A stretch of 64,000 nt of DNA, taken from Megaustenia siamemsis. Taxonomy: Eukaryota; Mollusca; Gastropoda; Stylommatophora; Ariophantidae. The translations under genes and the position numbers were made by a program. The stretch spans positions 44,065,097 through 44,129,096 of the forward strand of contig JAVIAB010000008.1 of NCBI GenBank assembly GCA_032433765.1, read 5' to 3'. The notes beneath the pieces were generated by a model. It was not told the DNA's origin, ran no database searches, and saw only the letters and a list, made by a program, of their open reading frames with translations. Position 1 is the first letter of the stretch; each line of letters opens with the position of its first letter. This document shows positions 44,568 through 55,204 of this stretch, piece after piece.

Positions 44568-44805
44568 TCACACCCACTTAATGAATCAACGCTAAGAAAA
44601 AAATATTATCTTCACAGATTTGTTAGCCAGCAGTCCAGCCATGGCCTCATTGAAATAGGCATTTCAGGATCTGCCTTGTTCCCGTTAACAGTTCCCGAAC
44701 CCACTTTAACAGAGAACTATGATACTGTAATGTTCATCAACGCTGACGAGCGATAACAAATAAAAAGTTCACATGAACTTTTAAGAATGTATGTGCTTCC
44801 TAATG
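44568..44805. other. no feature identified
   Basis: Short gap between LINE H and SINE-1 with nothing recognised. Confidence 0.4.
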
Positions 44806-44817
44806 AATAAAATGTAA

Positions 44818-45080
44818 GTTAAAAAAGTTAGTAAAGAGCCCCCGTCACGCCAAGTGGCGTATAGGGAATATGGTGTTAGTGACCATACATTTTACAGACC
44901 TTCAGCACATGATTTTCGGGGTAATGTGATCGGTATTACGCCCGTGCCGCTTTACTTTCCCAGAAAAAAAACGGATACCCATTTAAGGCTGGGTGAACCC
45001 GGAAGCCGTCGGTTGGGATCGAACCCTACCCCTTGTCCTTTATAGTCCAGTTCAATAACCACTGAGCTATCGCAGCTCCC
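44818..45080 (-). mobile_element. SINE-1, full length
   Basis: TSD AATAAAATGTAA (44806-44817 and 45081-45092). Intact A box (TAGCTCAGTGGTTA with one change) and B box GGTTCGATCCC. Confidence 0.92.
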
Positions 45081-45249
45081 AATAAAATGTAACTTGCTTA
45101 CTAAATTTATAGAATGAAAACCGACGTGGTGAATTTGGGAAGGTATTAACAGTGAGGAATAATAATGACCTTCTTATCCCCCCTACCGGAGCGTGGTCTA
45201 GTTTTGTAAAGTATAATACAGCACACACTTACAACGACACATTTTACAT

Positions 45250-46600
45250 ATCCTATTGATTTTACACAGGCTCAGGGGAGATAAATTATGATGAATATAA
45301 ATTCATCTATTCTGGAGGTACTGAACACCGAAGGGGAGTAGGTATCATCTTGGATGCAGAAAGAGCAAGAACAGCTAAAGGCTTTTGGCAATATCTGACA
45401 GAGTCCTATTAGTGAAATTGAATGAAAAGCCAAAAGATATTAATGTCATACCAGTTTATGCACCAACAGCAGACAGTCCAGAGGGAACAGTTGATAAATG
45501 TTACCACGTGCTTAATATGGCACTTCGTGAATGCAAACCACATGAAAACATCATAGCTCTAAGGGGGTCTCAACGCGACAGTAGGAAAGGAAAGAGTTGA
45601 GGAAGTAGTTGGTCATTATGGCTTAGGCGAGAGAAATGAAAGAGGAGGCAAACTTATTGACTGGGCAAGAACACACAATATGATGATATGAAACACCTGG
45701 TTTAACAACATCCAAGACGTCTGTGGACATGGAAAAGCCCAGGAGACAACGCACGTAGTCAAATTGATTACATAATGATAAACAGTAGATTTAGAATCAG
45801 TATGGTGTGTGTGAAAACTAGACCAGGGGCAGATTGCAATAGTGATCATGTACTAGTTGTGGGAATGCAGCCTTTAAAAAAAAAAAATAAAAAAAAATAA
45901 GGAAGATACTGTGCAATCCATTGTTGACGATAGAAACAAGAAAAATAGTTCTTCAATGTCAGTAGAGTCAGTCTTAACATATGGATGTAAATCATGGACA
46001 ACAGACAATAAAATCACTGGAGGTTATAGAAATGTGGTTTTATAGAAGAATGTTGAGAATACCATGGGCAGGTAAGAAGAGTAATGAAAATGTTCTGAAA
46101 GAGGCCAAAGCAAAATGAGAGCTATTATCCAATATTAGGAACAGCTGGAATATATTGTAACAACTAGAAAAATTGATAGACGAGGAGATAGAGGGAAGCA
46201 AAGAGAAAAGATACCAGACAGCTTAAGAGAATGACCTTGCAGAAGGTCGGAGCCGCGATAGCTCAGTGGTTAGTGAACTGGACTACCACGGACAAGGGGT
46301 AGGGTTCGATCCCAACCGACGGCTTCCGGGTTCACCCAGCCTTAAAAGGGTACCGGATTTTTTTCTGGGAAAGTAAAGCAGCACGGCGTAATACTGACCA
46401 CATTACCACAAAAATCATGTGCTGAAGGTCTGTAAAATATAGGGTCACTAACACCATATTTCCCTATACGCCACTTGGCGTGACGGGGGTACTTTACTTA
46501 CTTTACTTGCAGAAGGTCAACAACAGAAAAGATAAATAACTGTCAAGATAGAAAGTTGTGGAGAGACATAATCACCTACGCTACCAGGCATAGTAAAAAG
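45250..46600 (+). mobile_element. LINE A, internally deleted, with a SINE-1 inside
   Basis: 45255-45865 is the endonuclease domain in several frames: EFIYSGGTEHRRGVGIIL, VIPVYAPTADSPEGTVDKCY, the damaged DFN region, VVGHYGLGERNERGGKLIDW, HPRRLWTWKSPGDNARSQID, YIMINSRFR, DCNSDHVLVVG. After an A-rich spot (45877-45900) it jumps to the post-RT region (RKILCNPLLTIETRK, ... RMLRIPWAGKKSNENVL), so the RT is missing. It ends LWRDIITYATRHS-like at about 46590. SINE-1 interrupts it at 46249-46505. Confidence 0.82.
46249..46505 (+). mobile_element. SINE-1, reference-quality copy (257 bp)
   Basis: TSD CTTGCAGAAGGTC (46236-46248 and 46506-46518), inserted in LINE A. It starts GGAGCCGCGATAGCTCAGTG (A box), B box GGTTCGATCCC at about 46302, middle TTTTTTTCTGGGAAAGTAAA, end CCACTTGGCGTGACGGGGGT then ACTTTACTTACTTTA. 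An internal RNA polymerase III promoter of tRNA type would drive it; it encodes no protein and would depend on a LINE's machinery. Confidence 0.95.
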
Positions 46601-46604
46601 TAAA

Positions 46605-47000
46605 GTAAGGGGGGGGGGGGGAAATAATAACCAACAGAAAAAAAAAACAAAGAACAATATATGGTCCGAAGCAGGATCGAAACTGTACTCCTTGGCACTG
46701 CGCCTTGCTTGCTACGAAAAGCCAAACGCTAGGGAACACAGCCAACTTAGCCAACTAAAAAATTAGCCGTCATTGGCGATGTCTTTCATGCAGGTGTAAA
46801 ATTACTATAGCATAGGGCTGCGATCACAGCTCGGAAAATAAATTGTGAATCTGTATTTTTTCTATTATTCTGGAACCCGTTTCTGGGTCGAATTCACACT
46901 GCTTCCAATCGAACATGGGTCCGAACGGTGGTAGCCCAGTCGGGTGGCTTTCCTATCTAATGCTACCGAGGTTTAAGTCCCAGTTTACTAACTACTGCTT
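46605..47000 (-). repeat. possible tRNA-derived SINE debris
   Basis: After a G-run (46609-46621) the text GCAGGATCGAAACTGTACTC resembles a reversed B box, and 46880-46960 (AATTCACACTGCTTCCAATC...) resembles the SINE-4 head. Poorly defined. Confidence 0.35.
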
Positions 47001-47061
47001 TGCCATATCGCGCCCTTTCCCCCTGTTGTTGTTACAGAACATCTTGATATAGCCTCGCGGT

Positions 47062-47128
47062 GTATTTTTGGGATACGTTATGTAACAAAATAGTTATTTT
47101 GGGATACGTTATGTAACAAAATAGTTAT
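47062..47128. repeat. 33-bp direct duplication
   Basis: TTTTGGGATACGTTATGTAA then CAAAATAGTTA occurs twice in tandem. Confidence 0.85.
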
Positions 47129-47289
47129 AACTCAGTCACTACATGTTTGCTATGAGCTAGAGCGAACTGTCTTAGACCTAGTATAATATGATCTCTTGTA
47201 AACATTGTCTTTCTTTCTTCTTTTTTTTTTTAAATCAATGACGCTGCACTTCAAGTCCTGTCATAGGTTTAGGGTCGGATGTTTATTGA

Positions 47290-47400
47290 CGAAGAGTTGT
47301 TTGTTTGTATGTATGTTTTGTTTGTTTGATTATTTGTTTGTTTGTTTGTTTGTTTATGTGTTTGTTTGTTTGATTATTTGTTTGTTTGTTTGTTTGCATG
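47290..47400. repeat. (TTTG)n microsatellite
   Basis: Interrupted GTTT repeats. Confidence 0.9.
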
Positions 47401-47404
47401 AGTT

Positions 47405-47900
47405 CACCAGTTTTATATCTCTAGCGAAGTCCCGTGGGACTGAATTTTACGTGAATACAACTTTTTCTTATTTATTTATTATTTTTACATTGGCAGCCAT
47501 GTGCCCAAGCGTCCCCGCCATACAGGCAGATATTCTCCAACGTCTGAGGTACTCTCATATTTTTTATCATCAATAGTTTTAACGTTCTGTGTAGATTTTT
47601 AAACAATTAATTTTGCCCAGGCAGCGGTCATTTTTTGGCCTACTCTTTTCAATCTCCAACTGCCAGGGGCCTCTAACGTGCGCGGAGTGCGCATGGGACC
47701 TCATGTTTTTTCGCCGTTTTTTGAGAGGGCTAAACATTGGATGCCATAACCCAGAGACCAGGGGAGGGTAAAGCCACGGATTCGATGTTATCAATTATTT
47801 TTTTTTATTTTTCAACGCATTTGATGGAAATCGAACCCGGGACCTCCTTGTCGAGATACCAACGTCTTATCTCTAGACCACCCCCCTTACCCCCCCCCCC
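47405..47900 (-). repeat. SINE-3-like and tRNA-derived debris
   Basis: 47405-47575 parallels SINE-3 (CTAGCGAAGTCCCGTGGGAC, GGCAGCCATGTGCCCAAGCG, CAGGCAGATATTCTCCAACG). 47750-47885 ends with ATCGAACCCGGGACCTCCTT, a reversed B box. Confidence 0.5.
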
Positions 47901-47949
47901 TCCCTCTTTTTCCGAAATGGTTTCTACTAAACTACTAAATACAATTAAA

Positions 47950-48250
47950 GGTAAAGGTAAAGTACGAGACTTGAACCGGCGTCTTAGCACGTGAGTTTAC
48001 ACCCAGATGTGCTCGACCGCCTATCCAGAAATGTTCGGAGATTTCTGTATAGTGTCGCCTCAAGCATCGAAACTCAGATGCGAGGCGACATTCCTCACCT
48101 TCCCAGGGTAATACCCTGGTACCCATTTCTGCCAACGGCTGGGTCGACCGTGGGGGTATTTTTTTCCCAAACTCGAGTACAATTCACACTGCTTCCAGCG
48201 GGTATCGAACACGGGTTGTCCGAACGTCGGTAGTCCAGTCGGGTGATTTT
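47950..48250 (-). mobile_element. SINE-4 copy
   Basis: Reverse complement of 51456-51770: blocks CGAGGCGACATTCCTCACCT, GGCTGGGTCGACCG, TTCACACTGCTTCCAGCGGG, ATCGAACACGGGTTGTCCGA. A short LINE G piece follows (48240-48330: CAACCTGCACCATAAAAGCA, GGAATGGCGCTCCATGGTAG). Confidence 0.75.
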
Positions 48251-48384
48251 CCACCCCCATGACAACCTGCACCATAAAAGCAAGAAACAGAGTGGAATGG
48301 CGCTCCATGGTAGCCAACCTTCGTTGCCGAGTTAGCTGATTTCCTAGTATGTGTTTAGGTAACTTGGGGGTATCTCTTTTTTTT

Positions 48385-48710
48385 CTTCTTGCGTTCACCA
48401 GCTTTCACCTCTGGCGAAGTCCCTAGAGACTAGGAACTGAATTTTGCATGTTAATCCATTTTTCCCTGGTAGCCGTGTGCACAGGGGTCACTCGCCGTAC
48501 AGGCAGATAACTCCGTCTTCGGAGGTACTCATATTTTTTTTTCGTCGATGAGTAATTGACGTTTCAAGCCGTTTCTCCCTGCTGAGACCAGGGGTGGTTG
48601 CCGCAGAGAGAAATTATAAATAAAAATCTCTCGGTTCAGCTGGGATTTGAACTCACAACCTCTCTCTCTCAAGGCCGGCGTCTTGCCTCGAGATTAACCA
48701 GCCAGGCATC
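48385..48710 (-). mobile_element. SINE-3 copy
   Basis: Near-copy of 41225-41540 with the same blocks, ending CAAGGCCGGCGTCTTGCCTC. The reversed tRNA-like end is best seen here (GGGATTTGAACTCACAACCT). Confidence 0.7.
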
Positions 48711-49107
48711 TTTTTTTTAAAAAAAAGGTAACAGATTATTAACCTATTTCCCAACCTCCTTAGTTGTGTCCCCTACGTGTCTTACGACATGCCTGGCAGG
48801 TGATAATGGCACTATTCCTTTCTTCCATGACCATAGTCAAGGCCCTGGTAGCCACCTGGGCCGTATAATAGGACTGGATTTAAAACTGCAGTTGACCATT
48901 TTTATTCTTTCATCAAGCCCTGTTTATTTTAATTTGCATATATTCCTAGTGCAGTGAGAGCTCACCCTTCTTTTTAATATTTATTATATCTACACTTTTT
49001 TGTTTACTTAAGTGAAATTAACAACAGGCAGTGTTTGTAATTGTGAACTTCAGTTGTTAAAAGATCACTGTGTTTCCGGCAGTTCATGCTTAAAAAGTGT
49101 CCTATGT

Positions 49108-49109
49108 GT

Positions 49110-49156
<47 letters not shown>

Positions 49157-49190
49157 GGCGCGCGCGCGTGCGTGCGTGTGTGTGTGCCCG
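49108..49190. repeat. compound microsatellite (TA)n(TG)n(CG)n(TG)n
   Basis: Alternating purine-pyrimidine over about 80 bp, including a GCGCGCGC core; a sequence type able to adopt Z-DNA. Confidence 0.9.
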
Positions 49191-49205
49191 CGCCCAGCGT
49201 GCATA

Positions 49206-49935
49206 TATCATCATCATCATCATCAAGTAGACGGCATGTTGACGTAGGTGATCATGTCTCTCCACAACTTTCGATCAAGACAGTTATTTATAATTTCTGT
49301 TTTGCTGACCTTCTGCCAAGCCATTCTCTTAAGCTGTCTGGTATCTTTTCTCTTTGCTTCCCTCTATCTCTTCGTCCCTCAATTTTCCCAGTTGTCACAA
49401 TATATTCCAGATGTTCCCTTCTCATTACATAGCCAAAAAAAATAATGATTGTTTCTTCCTAATATTGGAAATTAGCTCTCTTTTTGCTTTGGCCTCTTTC
49501 AGAACGTTTTCATTACTCTTCTTAGCTGTCCATGGTATTCTCAACATTCTTCTGTAAAATAACATTTCTACAGCCTGCAGTGTTTTTCTTGTATATTTTC
49601 CTATTGTCCATGATTCACATCCATATGTTAAGACTGGCTCTACATAACATTTAAGAACTCTTTTTCTTGTTTCTATTGTCAAAAATGGATTGCATAGTAT
49701 CTTCCTCATTTTTTGGCAAGCTGCTTTTGCCTGAGCCATTCTGCATCTCACCTCTTTTGTACATCTTCCGTCTGAGGTTAACAAAGTTCCCAAATATTTA
49801 AATTCATTTACCTGTTTTAATATTGTTCCACATGTCTTTATTGTGCACTGATGTGATGTCTTTTTGTTTTTTGTTACCATTACTTCTGTCTTTCTGCTAT
49901 TAAGGCTGAGTCCTTTATTTTTGCTTTCTCTCACT
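49206..49935 (-). mobile_element. LINE A 3' fragment, longest open copy
   Basis: Minus strand frame: ESKNKGLSLNSRKTEVMVTK, TILKQVNEFKYLGTLLTSDG, RMAQAKAAC, FLTIETRKRVLKCYVEPVLT, RRMLRIPWTAKKSNENVLKE, AKRELISNIRKKQS; then a short frameshift before the HVMRR region and the (GAT)n tail at 49208-49225. Confidence 0.88.
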
Positions 49936-50011
49936 ACAATGTATGTATGTACTTGTATTGAAATAGCTTTAGGAACATGATATGGCGACGGTCTCATGGT
50001 CACAGCCATCT

Positions 50012-50204
50012 ATAGTTTTACTAAGGCATGCGGGTCGAGATGGAAATCCCAGAATCATCCAAAGTTTGTTACGTCTTCAGTATCAAAGAAAAAAAAAACA
50101 GCTGACGTCATTTTACATACAACCGCCCCCGCTCACAAATCTGAAAACGTCACAAACATTATTGCGTGATTCATTTCAGCCCACGGGGCCTTAGTAAACT
50201 ATAG
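50012..50204. mobile_element. possible MITE
   Basis: Ends TATAGTTTTACTAAGGCATG and, reversed, TATAGTTTACTAAGGCCCCG. The similarity continues outside into ACAGCCA[T/C]C, so the exact limits are unclear. About 190 bp, non-coding. Confidence 0.4.
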
Positions 50205-50942
50205 GTGGCTGTGTTCTTGGTTTGTCATTAAAAAAATAATAATGCCGACTTTAAATAACAAAAGGCTCCCTGCGTCTATTATAATATATAATACAATATT
50301 ATCAACATATTGCTTGGTCACAGCAAAATCAAAACAAAATATTTAACGAAACAATGTATATTACTAATAAATTAGTAACAACAGCTAGCCCAACTTACCG
50401 GCTATGAAATTATCGTACTGATAAATGATCGTGTCCTTACCTCTTCGACCCAGCAACCTTGCTATAATTAGAGTGAATAGAAGCACTTGTAAAGGGGTGG
50501 AAAGGTCGCGACACAGGTATAGTTACTCCGACACATATACTGGACAGTTTTGTAATATACAGTACAAGCACGTTATCTATGCTTTAGCGTTAACGGCAGA
50601 TAGGTTCTCGCTTGCTATAAACTATAACTATCGGTCTACTTTATGGACTGCTTGTCTACGTGATTCATATGTCATTGCAAATGTTAAACATATAAATAAA
50701 AACGTTGAAAGAGTAGCGTTAACTAAAGCGTTTGTTTGCTTGGTGAAAAAAGGGGGGGAGGTGGAATGAACATGGAGTAACTCCAATATTTAAATTGCGC
50801 AATGTCGAAATTTGGCGGGATTGAGTCATCACTATCGTTGTTATTCTTCCTTAATTGTAAACTTTGAGAGACTGAAACTCCCTGGGATCGTTTTTTATCC
50901 TCAAGATTGTTAGAAGTGACATTTAAAGCACCATGGGAAAAC

Positions 50943-50958
50943 TCATAGGTGTTCAGTT
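50943..50958 (+). CDS. possible short first coding exon, unknown gene
   Basis: A strong start context (AGCACCATGG) opens MGKLI and reaches a possible donor (ATAG|gtgttc). The frame stays open further, through GVQLHSEDDELYG, with a second possible donor before its stop at 51000. It lies in one of the few stretches without repeats. No downstream exon could be tied to it, so it is only a candidate. Confidence 0.15.
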
Positions 50959-51079
50959 ACATTCAGAAGATGACGAATTGTATGGTTACCGATGGTTCTA
51001 GGAAGCTCGCTGGTTGTGCACACACGAGATCTCTTTGTATTTCACTCTCCTATCAATATTGCTGTTGCCAACCAGCTTG

Positions 51080-51344
51080 TAAAAAAAAAAAACAGTAAAG
51101 TACCCCCGTCACGCCAAGTAGCTTATAGAGAATATGGTGTTAGTGGCCATAAATTTTACATACCTTCGGCACATGATTTGTGGGACAATGTGGTCGGTAT
51201 TACGCCCGTGCCGCTGTACTTTCTCAGAAAAAAAATCGGGTACCCATTAAAGGCTGGGTGAACCGGAATCCGTCGGTTAGGATCGAACCCTACCTCTTGT
51301 CCTTTGTAGTCCAGTTTACTAACCACTGAGCTGTCACGGCTCCC
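51080..51344 (-). mobile_element. SINE-1, full length
   Basis: TSD TGCCAACCAGCTTG (51066-51079) and TGCCAACAAGCTTG (51345-51358). B box GGTTCGATCCT; 5' end GGGAGCCGTGACAGCTCAGT. Confidence 0.92.
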
Positions 51345-51455
51345 TGCCAACAAGCTTGGCTTTCCTAATTTTCAGAGTTATACTGAAGTGGCTGATGCGT
51401 GTTTCTCCAAGAGGCGTTGAAATATTAGCTTTTCTGTATGAACAGATAGCAGCAC

Positions 51456-51770
51456 TGTGGGGGCCTCGGTAGCCTAGCTTGGAAGTCCATCCGACGTTCG
51501 GACAACCCGTGTTCGATTCCCGCTGGAGGCAGTGTGAGTTGTACTCGTGGCTTGAAAAAAAATACCACCGCGGTCGACCCAGCCGCTGGCAAAAATGAGT
51601 ACCAGGGCATTATTCTAGGGAAGGAGAGGAATGACGTCTCGCATCGTGAGTTTCGATGCTTGAAGCAAGACTATCCGGAAGTCTCCGAACACTTCTGGAT
51701 AGGTGACCGAACACATACGGGTGGAAACTCGCGTGCTAAGACGCCGATTCAAGTCTTGGCCTTTACCACC
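51456..51770 (+). mobile_element. SINE-4 copy
   Basis: GTGGGGGCCTCGGTAGCCTA head (A-box-like), B box GTTCGATTCCC at about 51510, then GAGGCAGTGTGAGTTGTACT, GACCCAGCCGCTGGCAAAAA, GCTAAGACGCCGATTCAAGT. About 315 bp, tRNA-derived. Confidence 0.75.
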
Positions 51771-51940
51771 ACTGTGACAACTACGGCAATCCTCACCCCA
51801 TTAATCAGTATGTGAGGGGAGAGGGTCTTGATCATTTGGAAGTCGATGATCTTGTTGTTACGACCACGTGTTCCCTAGTCGTGCTCTCCATGTGAATCTG
51901 AAGTGAATACCTGATTTAAACCTGAGTACATCCGCTTAAC

Positions 51941-52187
51941 GCTCAGTGGTTAGTGGGCCGGACTACAAACAACAAGAGGTCGGGTTCGATCCTGATCGAC
52001 GGCTTCCAGGTTCACCCAGCCTTAAATAGATACCGGATTTTTTTCTGGGAAAGTAAAGCGGCACGGGCGTAATACCGACCACATTACCCCAAAAATCATG
52101 TGCCGAAGGTCTATAAAAATTATGGTCACTAACACCATATTCTCTATGCGCCACTTGTCGTGACGGGGGCTCTTTACTTTTTTTTTT
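51941..52187 (+). mobile_element. SINE-1, slightly 5'-truncated
   Basis: TSD TACATCCGCTTAAC (51927-51940 and 52188-52201). It starts inside the A box (GCTCAGTGGTTAG) and ends CTCTTTACTTTTTTTTTT. Confidence 0.93.
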
Positions 52188-52201
52188 TACATCCGCTTAA
52201 C

Positions 52202-52405
52202 AACATGCCTTTTTTGGAATCCCTAAGTAAAAAGACAAAGAGGAAAACCAAAATATCATTGGAGAAGGCAGTTGGAAGCAGAAATGAAGATAACGGGGAA
52301 GACATATAATAGTCTTAAAAGAATGGCAAGAAACTGAACGGTTTGGAAAGTGTTGGTTGAAGACCTATGCCTCACAGGGAGTTGAAATGAAGAAGAAGAA
52401 TATAG
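52202..52405 (+). mobile_element. LINE D 3' fragment
   Basis: CCTTTTTTGGAATCCCTAAG, GAAGACATATAATAGTCTTA, TTGAAGACCTATGCCTCACA, tail GAAGAAGAAGAA. Decayed. SINE-1 apparently inserted just before it. Confidence 0.8.
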
Positions 52406-52409
52406 CCGC

Positions 52410-53450
52410 TTTTCTTATGGAGTCTCAGTGGTTGACGGGTTAGTGCTCTCACTACTGATCTGAACACCCTGATAGAAACCACGAGCGAGGTAGATCCAAC
52501 AGCCCTGGCCAGCATCCACCCTACGAGAAGGAAACTCCTACGTCAGACCATGATCTAGTCTTCCGAAGACGGAGTGCGTCAGCCACGGCATAAGTTTTTG
52601 GGGAAACAAAATCAGGACACACACGCATAATGTACGAATATTGACCATGCGACCAGCTTATCCCTCCATCATGAGACAGGACAAAGAGCCAAGATCGCGA
52701 AACTTGAACGCCGAAGAAGGAAAATCAACCGTGTTCCTACTATATAACAGAATATTGAGAATCTCACGACAAACGGAAGAGAACTATAAATATTTTGATG
52801 AGAAAAGGGAATGCATTAAAACTAAATACATGTATATCCATTGTTGAAATATTGTAAAGCAACAATTCTCTTGCATTGTATTCGTCATCTGTATATCAAA
52901 ATTACACCAGAACGTGTTTTCACGAAGGAAAATTCATAAAAGAATAGACAGAGCAACAGTAGATATAATAAGTAGTGGATACTCTCGTTTTAACATAGGA
53001 AAGATACCAGTACAATGGATAAAACAACGTTATCTTTCAGAGTTTAGAGCAGTTTCTCAACCGGAAGTCATTTGGCGGGGCCACCGGAAATTCATAGAGG
53101 CGGGGAAAAAATGACATAAATTGGGGGAGGGGAGGGGAGGGGTGGGGGGCACGGCACGACACTATATATATATTGTTATATATATGTTGTTGATTATTTG
53201 TCATTTTTCCGAGTGCTTTAAACATACCTCTTCCTCTGAATTGATTCACTATATATATAGCAGGCCATGCATAGGGATGTGTTTGTTTGTAGAATACAAC
53301 GCTCTGGTGCCATTCCCCCCCCCCCCCCACTCAATGAGTGTTTCATTATTAGCGTGTATAAGAGAAACCAGAAGAAAACTACTACGCAGAACAATAGTAG
53401 GGAAGACTTAAACATAAGACTAAGAAATAACCAATCCGTACAAGTACTAG
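52410..53450. other. mixed sequence, mostly unassigned
   Basis: 52425-52480 looks like an old tRNA-derived head (GTCTCAGTGGTTGACGGGTT). Also a G-rich tract at 53120-53150, (TA)n at about 53162-53190 and a C-run at 53317-53329. No gene supported. Confidence 0.4.
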
Positions 53451-53454
53451 CACA

Positions 53455-53520
53455 AATCGTCATTTGTGGAGACCTATGATTTCCGCCATGTGTACCGTCT
53501 TCGGTCCAAAAGGAACATGA
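53455..53520 (+). mobile_element. SINE-2 tail fragment
   Basis: GATTTCCGCCATGTGTACCG then TCTTCGGTCCAAAAGGAACA resembles the SINE-2 3' region; the AATAGATAG tail is lost. Confidence 0.45.
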
Positions 53521-53869
53521 ATAAGAGAAACACACATCATAAGTTGTTGGCGGTCATTTAAATTTATCATCTACGATAGACGGATCATCGTTGATGTCTG
53601 TGACAGTATTATTTTACTTTCCCATTTCTTCTCCATCTCCTCTCGCCAACTTGATCGTAGCCGTCATCGTCCCTTTAGTTATATGCAAGGTGTGATATCG
53701 AAGGGGTATAGAACCGACTTACAAGTTTGCCAATCAGAGTATTAAAGAATGAAGCTTTCGCTAGTCCTTTCACTTTTGCTGTGTTTAATTTCTTAGCGTC
53801 GCAAAAATCTATCCTGATCGACATAACTCTTCATTTGTGTGTATATGGAAGTATATTTGTTAATATCAT

Positions 53870-54137
53870 CATCAATACCCTCCGAAATGTGGGAAGAGCA
53901 CAGGACTTCGACAACCACAAATCCACGTCACTCCTTCGGATGAAAGAGATGGGAGTTAAGTTGGGCACAGCCGGAAATGAGAAACGTAGTGGGCGTGTAA
54001 GAAGACTTATCAACCAACACAAAACTGGAGTCGTCAGTCGCTGGACACTGCGGGACTTGCTGAGGAGGGAATCTGAGCACCTATGGGCATGTTCGGACTG
54101 CAGTGATGATGACCCGCAAATAACTCAATATTTTTAA
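53870..54137 (+). repeat. repeat R6, open copy
   Basis: It lies within an open frame (53727-54137) whose second half reads VRRLINQHKTGVVSRWTLRD, LLRRESEHLWACSDCSDDDP. The same DNA layout at 40300-40450 and the shared end with 61910-61970 mark it as a dispersed repeat; the protein is not recognised (C..C...DDD ending). Confidence 0.45.
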
Positions 54138-54496
54138 AATTCAAAATATGATGATTATGCACTTGCAAAATGTATTAATAACATTATGTACTTAAAATAT
54201 ATAGATGTTGAGTACATTCTTGCTATCTCGAAAAAGGAAAAAAAATATATCGACAATACTCAGTCGAGTATCTTGGCAACTGATTTATCCGATCACTGCA
54301 AGACCAGACAAAACTCATGTGCCTAATTTTCAATATTACACTTTCCATTGAAAGTATGTGACCATGTAAGTGCGGCGAAAGCATTTGGTAACGACTCATA
54401 AAGACAAAAAACATAACCCACTGGAATATTTTGGCATGAAACGAAATAAGTTAGAAGCAATCTACAAATTAATAACAAACATGCAATAGCTTCTTA

Positions 54497-54697
54497 GAGG
54501 TAGGGTTCGATCCCAGCCGACGGCTTCCGAGTTCACCCAGCCTTTAATGGGTACCTGATTTTTTTCAGGGAAAGGACGTAATACCGACCACATTCCCTAA
54601 AAATCATATGCTGAAGGTCTGTCAAATTTATGGTCACTAACACCATATTCCCTATACCGTTACGCCACTTGGCGTGACCGGGGATGCTTTACTACTT
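54497..54697 (+). mobile_element. SINE-1, 5'-truncated
   Basis: TSD AATAGCTTCTTA (54485-54496 and 54698-54709). Begins just before the B box (GGGTTCGATCCCAGCCGACG) and so lacks the A box. Confidence 0.92.
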
Positions 54698-54829
54698 AAT
54701 AGCTTCTTACCAAATATCCAAACTTAGCCAAACAAGGAAAACCACATACAGTAGGAGGAATCCTTGATTTTGCCAGCTGAGTTTATTGTTATTACAATAT
54801 CATATTTTAGCATTTATATGTAACTGTAT

Positions 54830-55035
54830 CACGAGGACGGGAAAGTTGGAATACTTGGTTACAACTGGCAAAATAAAAGGAAAAAAAAGATCGCGGACGA
54901 CAAAGAGAGAAAATACTGGATAGCTTGATGTCGTGGCATGGTAACAGTCAACAACAGACCTGATACGATGCATTGTAGATAGAAGATTGTGGAAGGACAT
55001 GATCGTCTACGCCAACCGGTATGGCACATGATGAT
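54830..55035 (+). mobile_element. LINE B 3' fragment
   Basis: LEYLVTTGKIKGK, RQREKILDSLM, LIRCIVDRRLWKDMIVYANR; tail CACATGATGATAATG. Broken by small indels. Confidence 0.85.
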
Positions 55036-55054
55036 AATGTAACTGTATTGTGTA

Positions 55055-55055
55055 T

Positions 55056-55112
<57 letters not shown>
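55055..55112. repeat. (TA)n microsatellite
   Basis: Near-pure TA over about 55 bp. Confidence 0.95.
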
Positions 55113-55115
<3 letters not shown>

Positions 55116-55204
55116 ACATAGTTATCTTTTTTATGAAAGGACAGTGGGGCCACGGGAAAAATAACAAGGTCGGAAACGGGCCACGGCAGAAAAAAGGTTG
55201 AGAA

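Larger units (their letters stand above)
49950..51060. other. apparently unique DNA
   Basis: No LINE or SINE text. It holds the small inverted-repeat element 50012-50204, a 114-codon plus-strand frame (50425-50769) that I could not relate to any family, and the candidate first exon at 50943. Confidence 0.4.

Noticed and set aside
46249..46330. tRNA gene suggested by A and B boxes
   Set aside because: The same sequence recurs many times with a common non-tRNA body and TSDs; the cloverleaf 3' half is absent. It is the SINE-1 head.
47205..47576. 123-codon frame rich in F, L and V
   Set aside because: It is the translation of a (TTTG)n microsatellite and SINE-3-like debris.
50425..50769. 114-codon plus-strand frame in unique DNA
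   Set aside because: No recognisable domain, no good start context, ends in a G-run; splicing evidence absent. Left unannotated as a gene.
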